64,000 nucleotides of DNA from Spizellomyces punctatus DAOM BR117 (Eukaryota > Chytridiomycota > Chytridiomycetes > Spizellomycetales > Spizellomycetaceae). Made by a program: the position numbers and the translations under genes. Shown one piece after another: positions 37,759 through 53,416 of this stretch (position 1 is the stretch's first letter; every line of letters starts with the position of its first letter). The stretch is taken from contig NW_015971543.1 in the NCBI RefSeq assembly GCF_000182565.1, positions 1,180,138 to 1,244,137 on the forward strand, written 5' to 3'. Below the pieces are notes generated by a model. That model ran no database searches. It was given only the letters and a program-made list of their open reading frames with translations, and had not been told where the DNA came from.

Positions 37759-38300
37759 CCCAAGGTTCCCGTCCAGTGTGCTATAGGCGGCCTGTGGCAA
37801 AAACGCGGACTATTTATAAACTGCGCCACGCAACTAAAGTGAGATGGCCTGAAGCATGTCGTCCTTCATTTGACCGACATTCCAGCCCATCACTGGCGTC
37901 AACTGACCGTCGGCCGAAGCCATAGGTTTTGTCCGCGCTTGGCAAGCTCCCGTTATTGAAAGCTATAGGGGTCGGCCACTGAATATCCGAAATTGCGTTG
38001 ATGAGTAAACAAAGGTCGCATTCCAATGGCGCTTCGAATGCAATATAGCCATTTATGTATGATAATAGTTGGTTACAGTGTCCGACAGGCGGTTTGCTGG
38101 GAACAACTCTCGCAGTCTTCGCCACAGCTTCATCGCGTCAACGATTCTTCAGATCGCTGTTCATTTTGCAAGCAAAACTAGTTTAACTAAGAGTAAGTCA
38201 AGTTTGTCTGGGCCGGATGGACATGGTGGACAATCTAGAGTTAACAGATTACCCTAGAACCCACTTCATACGAGTTTGACCAAAAGTCCCCAGGACAACA

Positions 38301-42355
<4,055 letters not shown>

Positions 42356-42650
42356 AGAATGTCGACGCCAAGGAAGCATTACTATTCCTAGAGTCTACAT
42401 AGTCTGGTAGCGATACATTCAAAATCTGTTATTGTGAGAAAGTTTAGCAGTCCAATGATATCTGAATTGCCAAATATGTAATGCATAGATGATGTTTCTG
42501 CGACAGAGTTCAACAGAGTCTTTCAATTGCGTAACGTTATATATAGCGTAGAAACGGAAACCGAACCAAAAGGCGACCACCCAAATCATCAGAGGGTTGT
42601 AGAGTAGCGAAATTGGATTGTTGACATGATGTGCATGTACAAAAAGTCAA

Positions 42651-44224
42651 TTAAAGTTGCCCGCAGTCCGCAATCACCACTCGCTTCTTTGGTTGACCGG
42701 CTGCTGTCCCTATTTTCTCCATTTTGCGCACCACGTCCATGCCAGTAATGACCTCCCCAAACACCTGTCGTTCAACATCACGGGTTGGTCAACTATGGCC
42801 CTAGAGCTTCGAGAGTTTACGGTACAAGTACTTTGCTTACCACGTGTTTATCATCAAGCCAGCTTGTCTTTTCCGTTGTGATAAAGAATTGCGAGCCTAT
42901 CACAGAGCCGTCAGCTTTTAGTTACTTCCCAACTGGTATGCGACATCTCACCATTTGTATTTGGTCCTGCATTTGCCATGGAGAGCGTCTGGGAAACATT
43001 ATATGAGTGAGCCTACGATCATAGCCCATTCATACATGGATGCAACACGTACCCCGGGCTTGGTATGTCTTAGAAGAAAGTTTTCATCTGCAAACTTCTC
43101 CCCATAGATGCTCTTTCCCCCGGTACCGTTATGCTTGGTAAAATCACCTAACACCAATGCCAAATTAATTTCACCTCCGTACAGCCAACCGATAATATCT
43201 GGTACAAACCTCCTTGACACATAAATTGAGGAATTATTCTGTGGAAGGTGGACTTTTTGTATCCAAACCCCTTCTCGTGTGTACATCTGTTGGTACAAAA
43301 TTCCATTAGAGAAGCATCCGCAATGTGCGCGAACGGACAAGGTGGCTTACAGTGCACGAAAGTTTTCCGCCGTTTCTAAGGAAGAGACATGGGATTAATA
43401 CACATTCCGACCGGGAGTTAAAAAATGATATGATAGACGCACTTGGAACAACATCTGCTCGCAAAAGTATGACAATCCGCCCAGCCATGACTCCACCAAT
43501 CTCAATATCAAAGTACACTCGAGGATTTCCTCCACCACCAGTGCTGCTAGCTGATGCCGTTTTTGTTCGTTTTGCAGGTGGCGCCGTGCTTTCGGTCCCG
43601 TTTTCCGTATCCTCTTGTGCTTCACCATCAACGACCACTTCCTCACCATCCGCCACTGCTCCCGTCTCTGGTATGCCAGCAGCATGCGTTTTCAACCAAG
43701 ATTCTTCGTTCCATACTGATGCAAAAAAAAAACTAGTAACTAAGACTGCCAAATAAAACTCTTAGATCTGTGCATGACACTCACCTGCTTTTGTTGTGAA
43801 GACTTGTCCTTTCATCGGCTTGGCCAGGTTAACCTTGATTACTTTCCCATGTATTTCAGCCAGGTTCATATTCTCTATTGCCGCTTGTGCATCTTCCGGA
43901 AATTCATATTCAACAAAACCAAAGCCGCGATGAGGGTTACCTGTAGATTGTGGAAATCAGAGGGCGTTCCGATAAAAGACAACTCAGGAGAAAGGTAGAC
44001 TTACGTGAGGACGGATCTGGGGGTATCTGAACTTGCACAATGTCACCGAACGGTATAAAGGCCGCGTGAAGTGTGGTTTCCGTCACATTATCCTCCAATC
44101 CACCTACAGATCAAAAGAGTATATCTTTAAATTTCGCCGTTTAAGCAGCTCAAACGCTCGACCTCTCCCGCATACCAACGTAGATTGTTGTCTTATTGTT
44201 CTTTGTGATGTTTTCCATAAGCAT
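42651..44224 (-). CDS. PPIE: RRM-cyclophilin PPIE/Cyp33
   Basis: A nuclear peptidyl-prolyl isomerase with an N-terminal RNA recognition motif, associated with spliceosomes in animals. The RRM runs from TTIYVGGL-type sequence through [43 protein letters not shown] and [16 protein letters not shown] linker with VWNEESWLK (as in human PPIE) and an acidic, Ser/Gly-rich part follows. The cyclophilin domain has [67 protein letters not shown] and the end [12 protein letters not shown]. Several introns split it; the start may be ATG 44224 or the in-frame ATG 44218. It is divergent from the PBI2-type gene. Confidence 0.93.
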
Positions 44225-44477
44225 TTTGACGATTTCTCCCGATCTTCAAAATGTGATCTTCAAAGGCGGTTTGGCCGAATACAAGCAACCAAGCACACGT
44301 GACTCTGAACCTTTGCCAATTATCGCTGAAACCACATGACATCATCTCAAAGGGGTTGGCGCAATAACGCCAAGCTATATATTCGTCCTCATTTCGTCCT
44401 TTAAATTTCCATCCGAATTTTCTTAAACAATTTTCCACAGAGCACTACACAAACTTGTAAAGACAGCACCAAAAAAT

Positions 44478-44916
44478 ATGTCTGGTACGTATTTGCTTTT
44501 ACACCGAACGCACTGGGATGATGGTTACTTGAACTGTATCATATCTTTTTAGGCAAATACATTGTTGTTTTCAAATCGGACACTCCCCAGGAAGTCATCA
44601 ACAAGGCCGCAAATGACGTCGAAGCTTCCGGTGAGCGGACTAATGGCAGCATCAACATCTGCTTGTTACCTGAGCTGAATATTCTCATGTCACTAGGAGG
44701 TACTATCGGTCACCGATACGACTCTGTCATGAAAGGTTTCTCCGCGACGCTCCCAGACAATGTGCTGAGTATGTTTCACTACGCTGCCCTTTCGGAAGCA
44801 ACGTTTACTAATATACTCCGTTTCCAGCAACATTCCAGTCCCACGACAAGGTTGACTACATTGAGGCGGACGGTGAAGTATCTGCCTACGCAAAGAGCAA
44901 GGGCATTGGGAAATAA
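44478..44916 (+). CDS. PBI2: proteinase inhibitor I9 (PBI2-like)
   Basis: Four exons (44478-44484, 44553-44630, 44697-44768, 44828-44916) encode 81 residues. The protein is a free-standing subtilisin propeptide-like domain (inhibitor I9), as in yeast Pbi2, a cytosolic inhibitor of vacuolar proteinase B that also helps vacuole fusion. The family pattern is clear: KYIVVFKSDTPQEVINKAAN, GGTIGHRYDSVMKGFSATLP and VDYIEADGEVSAY. No signal peptide and no attached protease domain is present. The first exon has only seven bases (ATG TCT G). Confidence 0.9.
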
Positions 44917-45060
44917 TGCGGAAAGATATAGTCTTTTACATACATCTTATGTAAATAGCACCTGGGTATCTACTTTTGCTGAATGCTACCGCTGCAATTT
45001 CACTTGAAAAGATGTTTCATCTGTACAAAATAAATAAAGTTGCTATTGGCCCGATCTATC

Positions 45061-46834
45061 CTAATCAACGTCCTCCTTTTGTGGATCAACCCGAGCATCC
45101 CATAAAGGTATTATCGGCGTGTCCGGTCCAAAGTACCCCCCTGGACTCAAAGCATCACCACTTCCAGCAATCCCATGATTTGCGGTTAGACCCCGTGACA
45201 CCCACTCTCGTTCCACTCGAAAGAACACCCACATCCATCTTCGCAGAACTTCCAATACTTTAAGAGCTATATCCACCGCTGCCAAAGATTGCTTGACTCC
45301 TTCTTTAGGAGTTCCAACACCGTCCACGACTTGTTGGAGGATAGCGACTCTCACTATCCATGACATTCGGAGAATCGTGTCGAGAAGAATCGCAGCGTAG
45401 TAAACAAAGGGATACCGGAAGTGAAGCACGGGTCGAAGGAGAACAGGATACTTTGAGCTATTGCGGGATGTGCTGCGTCGCCTTTGAAGGTTTCCAAGAT
45501 GCCAATCCATCACGATATCCCAGTACAAACTGAAAATCGAATTTACAACCGAGAAAAATACCCTAAGTAGCAAAAACAAATTACGCTGCGAACTTTCGAA
45601 AATATCATCATGATCGAGCATGTTCGTACCACAAACCCAAAGAGAGACTCAGATTCCACTGGGCATCACGAAGCTGGGTATGCTTCAGAACGTTCTCTTG
45701 ATGATGATCATGATACTTCGTCTCTAGCCAGTTTATCAGAAAGCCCGTTATCACAACGGGTAAAGCTGACAGATATTTTATGGCATTAGCCAAGTGCCGA
45801 GTGCGAGCGGAAGGGGAGCTTGACTGGGTATATTCGGCAAGACATTGGCGGAGACGAAATAGGTATGGGAGACTGTATGACAGGGCATGCAGATGAGCAA
45901 ATTCGGAACTCACAATGCAGGCAGATGTGCGTTCTAAGCTGACCAGACAAGAAACGGAGATACGAAATCCAAAAAACGGAAATTGCGGAGTGTTGATACT
46001 CGTAACGAAGTGGCAGATGAAGCTTCTCTACTCATGACAACGTTTTTAGGAATAGCTCCGGCTTTCGCGAGCCCGTGGGAAACTTCCTCTGTAACAAGAT
46101 CTGCAAATACTATTTGCAAATCTCCCATGATCTTTGAAAAAGATGTCAGGATATCCGCCAAGATCACGTCGCAGAACGGGACGGTAGAACCCAGACCCCC
46201 AAGAATAGTGCGTATTAGGGAACTGACAGTAACGCAAAAGGTGGTACAAATTAGATCTGACGGAAACTTTGATGTGATAATTCAATTTCCAATCCCAGAT
46301 TACATACCGTGTAAATCTACCCCTCTCCCGTGCAAAGAAGCCCTTGCGAGGCCACAAAATCAAAGCCGTTAACAGCACAAAGGTAAGCGAGGGTACAATC
46401 TCGGCAGCTTCTTCACCCCATTTGGCTTCTAGCTTTGCAAATATTGCCAAGCTAAGGAATGTGATGATTGTAAACGTCGCGGCAATCCCATATAGAGCAG
46501 TAGTGTCCTCCGATCTAGAGACGGACGATGGTTTCCTGACTTGCGCATCTAGAACGCGATATAGATCTATGCCTGTCGCGACAAGCACATGAACATTTGT
46601 AGCCCAACACCATATGCCAAGGTCGACCAGTAGTAGCAGGCGAAAATAGGGAGGTAGAGACACAAAGCTTGCAAAGGCCCACGCTCCCCCATCATATAAA
46701 AGATAAATAAGGACAATGGTAACGACAAGTGCGAGGAACCGAGCAAAGTAGTCCAGTTGGAAAGGTCTACTTGAAATGTTCCCAAACGACACCAGTGCAG
46801 GCGAATCAACCGTCGGTTCCTTCGTGTCCTCCAT
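45061..46834 (-). CDS. ERD1: EXS-domain membrane protein, ERD1-like
   Basis: ERD1-type EXS proteins are Golgi/ER multi-pass membrane proteins; yeast Erd1 retains lumenal ER proteins and recycles phosphate from glycosylation. Several exons end at 45061. Visible features: two N-terminal hydrophobic spans (FLALVVTIVLIYLLYDG, YFRLLLLVDLGIWCWATNVH), further spans in the middle, then EXS signatures DVILADILTSFSKIMGDLQI, SLPYLFRLRQCLAEY, TRHLANAIKYLSALPVVI and NSIFSLYWDIVMDWHLG. Start set at MEDTKEPTV (46834); the open frame extends upstream without an ATG (46993 is GTG) and an upstream exon cannot be excluded. Confidence 0.85.
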
Positions 46835-47365
46835 CACCAAGCCTGGCTCTTTAATCGCATCTGAAAGCCGATTCGCAATACGATGTTGCGGGAAAATATC
46901 ACTAGTATTCGAGGTAACCGAGTGTGGTGAAAATAGTATTCCTGCCGAAGGAAGACCAGCCGATGCGCGCGACGAGAAAGACTCGCCCACCACCAGCGGG
47001 TACAGCGTTCTTTTCTAAAAGGAATGAACAACTTGGTTACCTTGTTTGCTTGCACCCAGCCTTGACTATCCTTTAAACTTGCCTGTTTTGGGGACGGAAT
47101 TCTGCTCCAAATCCTACTTTGCAAAAGGGCAAACTCTCCAAAAAACGCGCTTCGCTTGAACGCGACCGATCAAGTCGTGCCTTAAATTGATCACCGCAAC
47201 TGTGCCTTTTCAGTGAGGCGGAGGGTTCCTTTGCTTGTTCCCCGTCGAACTGTGCGAGGTAAAAGTGGAAGCGGCGTTTTGGAACATTTTCAAAAGCATT
47301 TATTCATTGTACAGTGTCGCCTTTCGAAATCACAGCGACCTCACCCTCGATCTCATTTTCAAAAG
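46835..47365. other. divergent intergenic region ERD1-like / BFR1
   Basis: About 530 bp. Part is open in the ERD1 frame up to about 46993 and may be coding if a start exon lies upstream. The remainder is leader and promoter for both genes; no motif is named. Confidence 0.4.
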
Positions 47366-49055
47366 ATGCCGGGAAAAGAAGCAAATGGTGTCGCGGCCGT
47401 CGAGCGGAAGAAGGCGCCCGTCAAGCCTGATCAGGCAACCTTTGAGCGGGTACGTTTCAGTTTTTCTCAAGGCAGCTCACCATAAAGATGCACCTAGTGT
47501 GTTTTCTAAATTACCGGGACTCTCTTTTAGGAACTCAAGGAAATTGACAGCAACATTGAGGCGTTGAAAAAGCAGCTGGTACTTTCTACACTTTCTGTTT
47601 TAAAGGGAAGGGGTATCGCGAAGCTAAAAATCCACTTATTTGCTAGGCGGAGGCTCAGAACCGCATCAGCGAAACTGACACCAAGGACGCTTTCACAGAT
47701 CGCAGAAAAGATCTGCGCGAGCAGCAGGATGCACTGATCAAGCAGCGGAATGAGCTCCAAGATCAGCGAGGGAAAATTTTCGATCAACTAAAGGCTATCC
47801 AGGCCAAGTTGAGGAAAAAAGTAAGGAATGCTGTGGATCAGCACAAGAAAGGTTCTTTTGTATAATTATACTTCTTCTTAGACCGACGACGCAAGGTCTT
47901 CAAAGGACCGTCTTGGGTACAAGTCTGTGGAGGATGTTGACAAACAGATCAGGTGAGAAAGCAGTCACTGCGAAGATGATAGTCTGATGGCCTATGCTTA
48001 TTCAATCGTCGCTCTCTAGCACCCTCGAGCGCCAATTGCAATCTGGTGAAGCATCCCTGCACGAGGAAAAGCGCATTGTTGCTGAAATTTCAAATCTGAA
48101 AAAGGCACGAAAGATTTTGGAGGGATTCAGCAGTCAACAGTCGTCGGTGGAAAGTGATAAGAAGCAACTCGATGACTTGCGTGCTCAGTTGGATGCGATT
48201 GAACCTCAGCGCAAGGAGATCCATGCCAAGATCGATGCTGTGAAAGCTCAGTTTACTGATCTCGACAATGAACGTAAATCAAAAAAGGGCAATTTGAATG
48301 ACCTCGTAAATGACCGCAAAAATATTAAGGCCGATCTTGACGCTGAATTTGACAAGCTCCGTGCATTGAAATCCAACTATAAGAAGCAGAAGGACGAATG
48401 GTTCACATGGCAACGTGAAGAACACGCGCGAAAACACGAGCAATACTTGGCCCGTAAGCGGGAGGAGAGCGAAGCACGGCTGACAGCGCAGGCAGAGCGA
48501 GAACGAGAAGCGGCCGAAATTCCAGCTTATTCTGACGAGATCAACCAATGCGCCACCCTCATAAAGTTTCTCGAAAATTACTCGTCTAAATCGGAAGCTA
48601 CAAAGACAAATTCCGCAGATGCCTCCGCGAGCACACGACCGGTGGACACTGGACTGCCGGAAGGGGCGGTCCTCTTGAAGAAGAAGGATGACGAAGAATA
48701 CATGGTTCTCGGCAACAAGAAGGGCAAGAAGGGCCGCCGACAGGGGGGTAGTGGACAGACTGAAAAGGTCAAGCCTTTCAAGTTGGACTTTGACATCATT
48801 GACCAGTTTGTGAAGCTCAAGATTGATCTCCCAGTATCTGCTGCCGAAATTCCTGCCACAATTTCTGCACTCGAGGAAAAGCAGAAATGGTTCAAAGACA
48901 ATCAAGCAGAAGCTACTGCTAAGGCAAAGGCTGCGGCTGAGGCTAAGATTGCTGCCTTGAGGCGAGGGGACTCTGCCAACGGAGATAGCACACCGGTAGA
49001 AAAGGTAGAAAACAAGGTAGAGGCAGCCGCAGAAGTAGATGCATCTGATATCTAG
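47366..49055 (+). CDS. BFR1: BFR1-type coiled-coil RNA/ribosome-associated protein
   Basis: Exons 47366-47449, 47531-47578, 47647-47820, 47882-47952 and 48020-49055 close to 470 residues, the same length as yeast Bfr1. Bfr1 associates with polysomes and mRNPs at the ER and affects secretion and ploidy. The protein is almost wholly coiled coil: LKEIDSNIEALKKQL, the signature TDDARSSKDRLGYKSVEDVD, TLERQLQSGEASLHEEKRIV, EISNLKKARKIL, then a Lys-rich segment (GNKKGKKGRRQ) and the C-terminal FKLDFDIIDQFVKLKIDLP. All five exons are confirmed by frame and homology. Confidence 0.95.
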
Positions 49056-49191
49056 AGCAAAACACATTGTTTATGAAAGCTAAATACATATCGACTGGAC
49101 CCATGTGCCTCAGAATCGACTCACGTCCCTTTGTGAAAAAGCAAAAAATTAGAAATTGGATGGATGGACAATAGGAGGAATTCAAAAATCG

Positions 49192-52100
49192 CTACCTTCC
49201 GAATAATTTACTAAAGTTGACAGAACCTCGCATCAGCTGGGTCATGAACAACAATGGCACGAAATCAATATTTCATTCTCATACCTTTTGATCCAGTCAA
49301 ATGCCAATAATACCCGTGTGCGCATGGACACTTGCCTAGCGAGATAGGCTCCACGCCATAAGAGGAAGACGCCTGCAAAATATATGAAGTGTAAACTTTT
49401 TGCAAGGCGAAACTAACATGATTGAGAACAAATGCCTACCAAAACCCCCACCCGTTCTGCCCTCGCCCAGGTCAATCACCGCGGTTTCTTAAAAAGGACC
49501 ATCAACAACAGGGTTAAAAAGTGAAATCAATATCACAAATGAGTGACAGATGAAGGCAACGCACTTTCACCAATGTAGGAGAAATTTCCTAGATGTTTGT
49601 AGTAAAACGGCGGTAATGTTTGCTCTACAACTGGGCGCAAATCAGACGGTGTGAACGCCAGACTGTTAAATTTCCGAGCGAGGTAGGCCCCTTGCTGCCT
49701 TGCAACCTGAGCAGTGGCGGGCAGCGAGGTTAGCTTTTTATCAACGTCGTCAAGTAGTTTCTGTGCAAGATCCAACGATGAGGTCAGTGTCTTTATCCGA
49801 GCCAACCACAATGTCTGAATTCTACCGTGATTTCATCCAGATCGAGGACATTGTTCTTGTCAATGTCGTATGTGTCAAACAAACTGCGTAATTTGCTGAG
49901 ATGAACTGCCGTTTGCGGATATTGATCTACAATGCTACCGATAACCTGATATCGGAAAGCGCAAGGCCAGGTCAGTAAAATCCGTAGTCCTTGCATAGAA
50001 ACCAAGACGTGCAGGTAATGTAATCACCGATTGAAATTGTTGATACGTCAGACGGTCCATTCCAGCTTTTTGAAATCTGTTTCAAAGCTTCTTGAGCCAT
50101 GCGTATCATATAATTATGAATCCGGCGCTTCAGCTATTCGCACCAACCTCTCTTTCACAATCTCCAGCATTCTGGGATTTTCAATGGTCGCACAGTCGCC
50201 TATGCTGTGAATTAAGAGGAGCGAATTAGACAAGTACCTTGATTTACTTGTAGAAAGCTAAGACCTACGCGTAAATATTGGGATCCCCTTTAAGTTTCAG
50301 GCGGGAGTCAACTTCAAGTGCTCGCGTGTTCTCTTGTTGCTGTAATTTCCCAACAAGACGCCGTGTAAAATCGCGCATTCCAATACCCGTGCTGTGCCAA
50401 GACCTGTAAATTCCTTCCATCAAGTCCGGAAGAATTCAAATGTGGCATACCTCCATAAACAGATACCGAATGGGAGCCTGGAACCCAGGATTACTACAGA
50501 TTTACAGGATCCATCAGCTTGTAATCAATGACCTACACAAATGTGTTCGGCTCTCCTTTAGGAACATTCTTTTTTCGATACGTAATGGCCGCGCTATCGA
50601 CTTCAGTTACGCGAGCGTTAGTGATTACATTGATCTTATGTTTTCGTAGTTTCTCCTCCGCAATTGCGGAGATGGCTGGTTTGGTGAAGGTTGCGTCAAA
50701 ATTTGGAAGTGCGACTTGGCGTTTCGAAAACCATCCAGGCCATACCCATCGAAAACGTATTTAAGATATGATCCGCGCTCTGTATGATTGTCACGCTCAC
50801 GTCTTTCTCCAATATATCAGGGAAGTAGTTTATGAGGTCCTGCATTAAGGGAAAGACAACACATGAGCTTCAAACAAAACGGAAGCAGAAGAACGCTATT
50901 CCAATGTGCACCAACCTCGTGCAGAAAATCATAGAGTTCTGTTGACATGGAATCAGCGCGCGTTCAATATAACGTTGCACTACTCCAAAATGCTTTATAC
51001 ACACCAGACGCATACTCCACGCCAGTAGGACCGCCTCCAGCGATAACGAAACTTAACAATCTCTAAGATGTAGTAAGGACCAATCAGCGACCGCCAGAAA
51101 CCTCGATAAGGCCAACTTTTTTGAATCCTCCTTTTTTTGAACAAACCTTTCGTTCCAGCTCTGATGTGGTTGGCAGTGCTGCGAGTTCAAAGTTTGTCAT
51201 TAGCTCAACGCGTAGCCTGCGGGCATCCGCAATGGTTTTCAGAAAGCGAGTATGTTCTTGAACACCGGGAACCCCGAGAGTGTTGTTTTGAGCTTTTAGT
51301 AGAAGCAGTAAGTATCTCTCGAATGACGCTTTCATTGGGTCGTATTTTGAACGTACCACCGACAGCAACAACTGCAAGGTTCACCCGAGCATTATCAGAT
51401 GAGCGACGAGTTTGGCATCAACGGCATGTCTTCGTCATGAAAGCTCACCTAGTCGATCGTACGGAACTAGAAAATGGCGTCCGTCTTCACCCACCACCTC
51501 AACCACTTTTTCCTTGAGGTGAACATCTAACGTTGTATATCCAATATTAGTCGTAATTCTACCCTTGGAGAACGACTGGACTGTTCAGTACCATACGCCT
51601 CGGCTTCACAAAAGTGAGCACGTGGTGTCCGACATATATACCGTATGCTTTCCTTTGCAAAAGTTGCAAGTAAATGTGTGTGAGACGATCGCCGACGCGT
51701 TAAAGCCATTTCGCCTATGGTTACGGCGTAATGCGGGGCTTACCAATAAACTCCTGGCTTCAACGGTTCCTGTTGTTGCCTAAAGCACCGTTCAATGCAA
51801 CACCTAAGGATGGAACCCATGAAAAGCGGCGATATACCTCTGGCAGGAGTGGAGTAAAGAGGAAGTCTAGTTCATCGTGAGCCATAAGCATTCCCGGAAT
51901 GACAAAGAGAAACCATCCACATACAATTTGTTGGCGAGATGACAACCGTGTCTGTAGAGCAAAAGATAATGATTCTCAGCGGTGCCATCAAAGATCTAAT
52001 AGATGGTAGGGCTCCTACTCACAGTAGCCATTCGGCTCGAGATCCTATATCCCAATATATAATCAGACCAAAAAAATATCAGAGCAGGTCGTCACGCCTT

Positions 52101-52591
52101 CACTGGCTATATCAAGACTCTGGGTTTAACTCCCATGTTACGGTTGTCATACTGACCTTGAGCAAACTCGTCGCACCCCATCCAGAGCCCAAAATAACAA
52201 GCCTCGGCTTTCCTAGATCTGAGGTATCGTCTCCAAAAACAGTAACAACTGGTAGTTCCTTGTCGTATATCGTCATTGTCGGCGGGTAAGATGTATCCGC
52301 CGCTACGGGTAGGCCGGGCGGCGTAATGGGAGCGGCAATTAGCGGACTGGAATCCGTCAAAGACTCTGCACTAATGAACGATGGGCTTTCGGCACCAAGT
52401 AATATGGCTGCGCCGGTCCCGAAAGCTACTGCACCGAGGATAACTTTGTGCATCTTTGCCGTCTTTACAAGGACCGCATTTTTGGTAGGCGCGGTAGATA
52501 GGCGGGCGACGAGTGGGGGCCAGGCGGGTTTGGATCTTGCATGGTTCAAGGGACGGCAGACCGCCCGGAGATATCTTGCAGCGTTGGTCAT
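49192..52591 (-). CDS. external type II NADH dehydrogenase with EF hand
   Basis: NDE-type alternative NADH:ubiquinone oxidoreductase of the mitochondrial inner membrane. Roughly 15 exons. The N-terminus is a presequence (MTNAARYLRAVCRPLN) followed by a hydrophobic anchor (VILGAVAFGTGAAILLG). FAD site: RLVILGSGWGATSLLK; NAD site: FVIAGGGPTGVEYAS-type sequence; VQEHTRFLKTIADARRLRVELMTNFELA lies between. An EF hand is inserted near the C-terminus, DTYDIDKNNVLDLDEI, with Asp/Asn ligands intact, as in calcium-regulated fungal and plant NDEs. The last exon is tiny: splicing at 49218 gives DWIKSKLFGR and stop at 49192, matching the family ending. Confidence 0.9.
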
Positions 52592-53416
52592 TAAGCTGTT
52601 CTCTTTGGAAATTGCAACGATCCGCGGATTGTTAATAATGCTGCCGAGACGGGTGTGAGGTGACGCGATAAATCCGACGGCCTATGTCATCAAGATCAAT
52701 TTCATATATCTTTGAGCCGTTTTGGACATAGAAGGGTCCAGCAAACCGTTCGCAAATGCCGAAAGCAACTTCAAAGTTTAAGATGGTCGATGATCACACG
52801 TCGATCGCTGTATAAGATCATCATTAAGGGTTCATGTCGTCGATCATCCGCAACATTAGCTGATATGTGTGGGGGATGTAGTGTGGTATATGGACATTCT
52901 TTTTGCTAATGGAAATGAAGACCATCGACAGAAAAAATAAAACAAACCATCATTGGTAAACTTGCAACAGAGTTGGGATTGATGATGCAGGTTTTGTCAG
53001 AATCAAATTGTAGGGCACATGAAAGGGTGTTCCAGGTATTTGCACGGATTTGGATTACGATGAATAGAGGAAATTTGAACTTGGAGTAGGTGTATGGCAG
53101 ATGCGTCTTGGGAAAACCAATAGCGATACCAATCATGCCAAATGCCCCCATTGCTTGCACCGTGCAACGGACCCAGCAAGTTCAAGGACGGAACGACAGT
53201 CTCCCCGTCCTACTACAGTACCTACTTGAGCAATACGCCCTTGCTGGTCGTTCCTTGTTGCTATGCCAATTGCACACGCACAGACGCGGGCGTGCGCAAA
53301 GGTCAAGCGACCGTCCAGCCTCGCACTTTTGTTATCTTGCACAGTGTTATCTATAAGCGTCAACTATTTATATGGGATAGAGCTGCTCCTACTCCCCTTA
53401 TTTATTCGCATGTACA
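52592..53416. other. largest gene-free stretch, between NDE and YvcK-like gene
   Basis: About 825 bp between divergent starts. Frames of 60-100 codons exist on both strands but none resembles a family or joins neatly to another. The right part, with GC-rich sequence near 53270-53320, is probably the promoter of the YvcK-like gene. I see no tRNA or repeat. Confidence 0.4.

Noticed and set aside
37814-38125. 103-codon minus-strand frame as first exon of the coiled-coil gene
   Set aside because: No donor joins it in phase to the exon at 37791 with an acceptable intron length; it may be leader or a separate small gene.
46834-47124. 96-codon minus-strand frame upstream of ERD1-like gene
   Set aside because: Different frame from the EXS protein and would need a 26-base intron to join.
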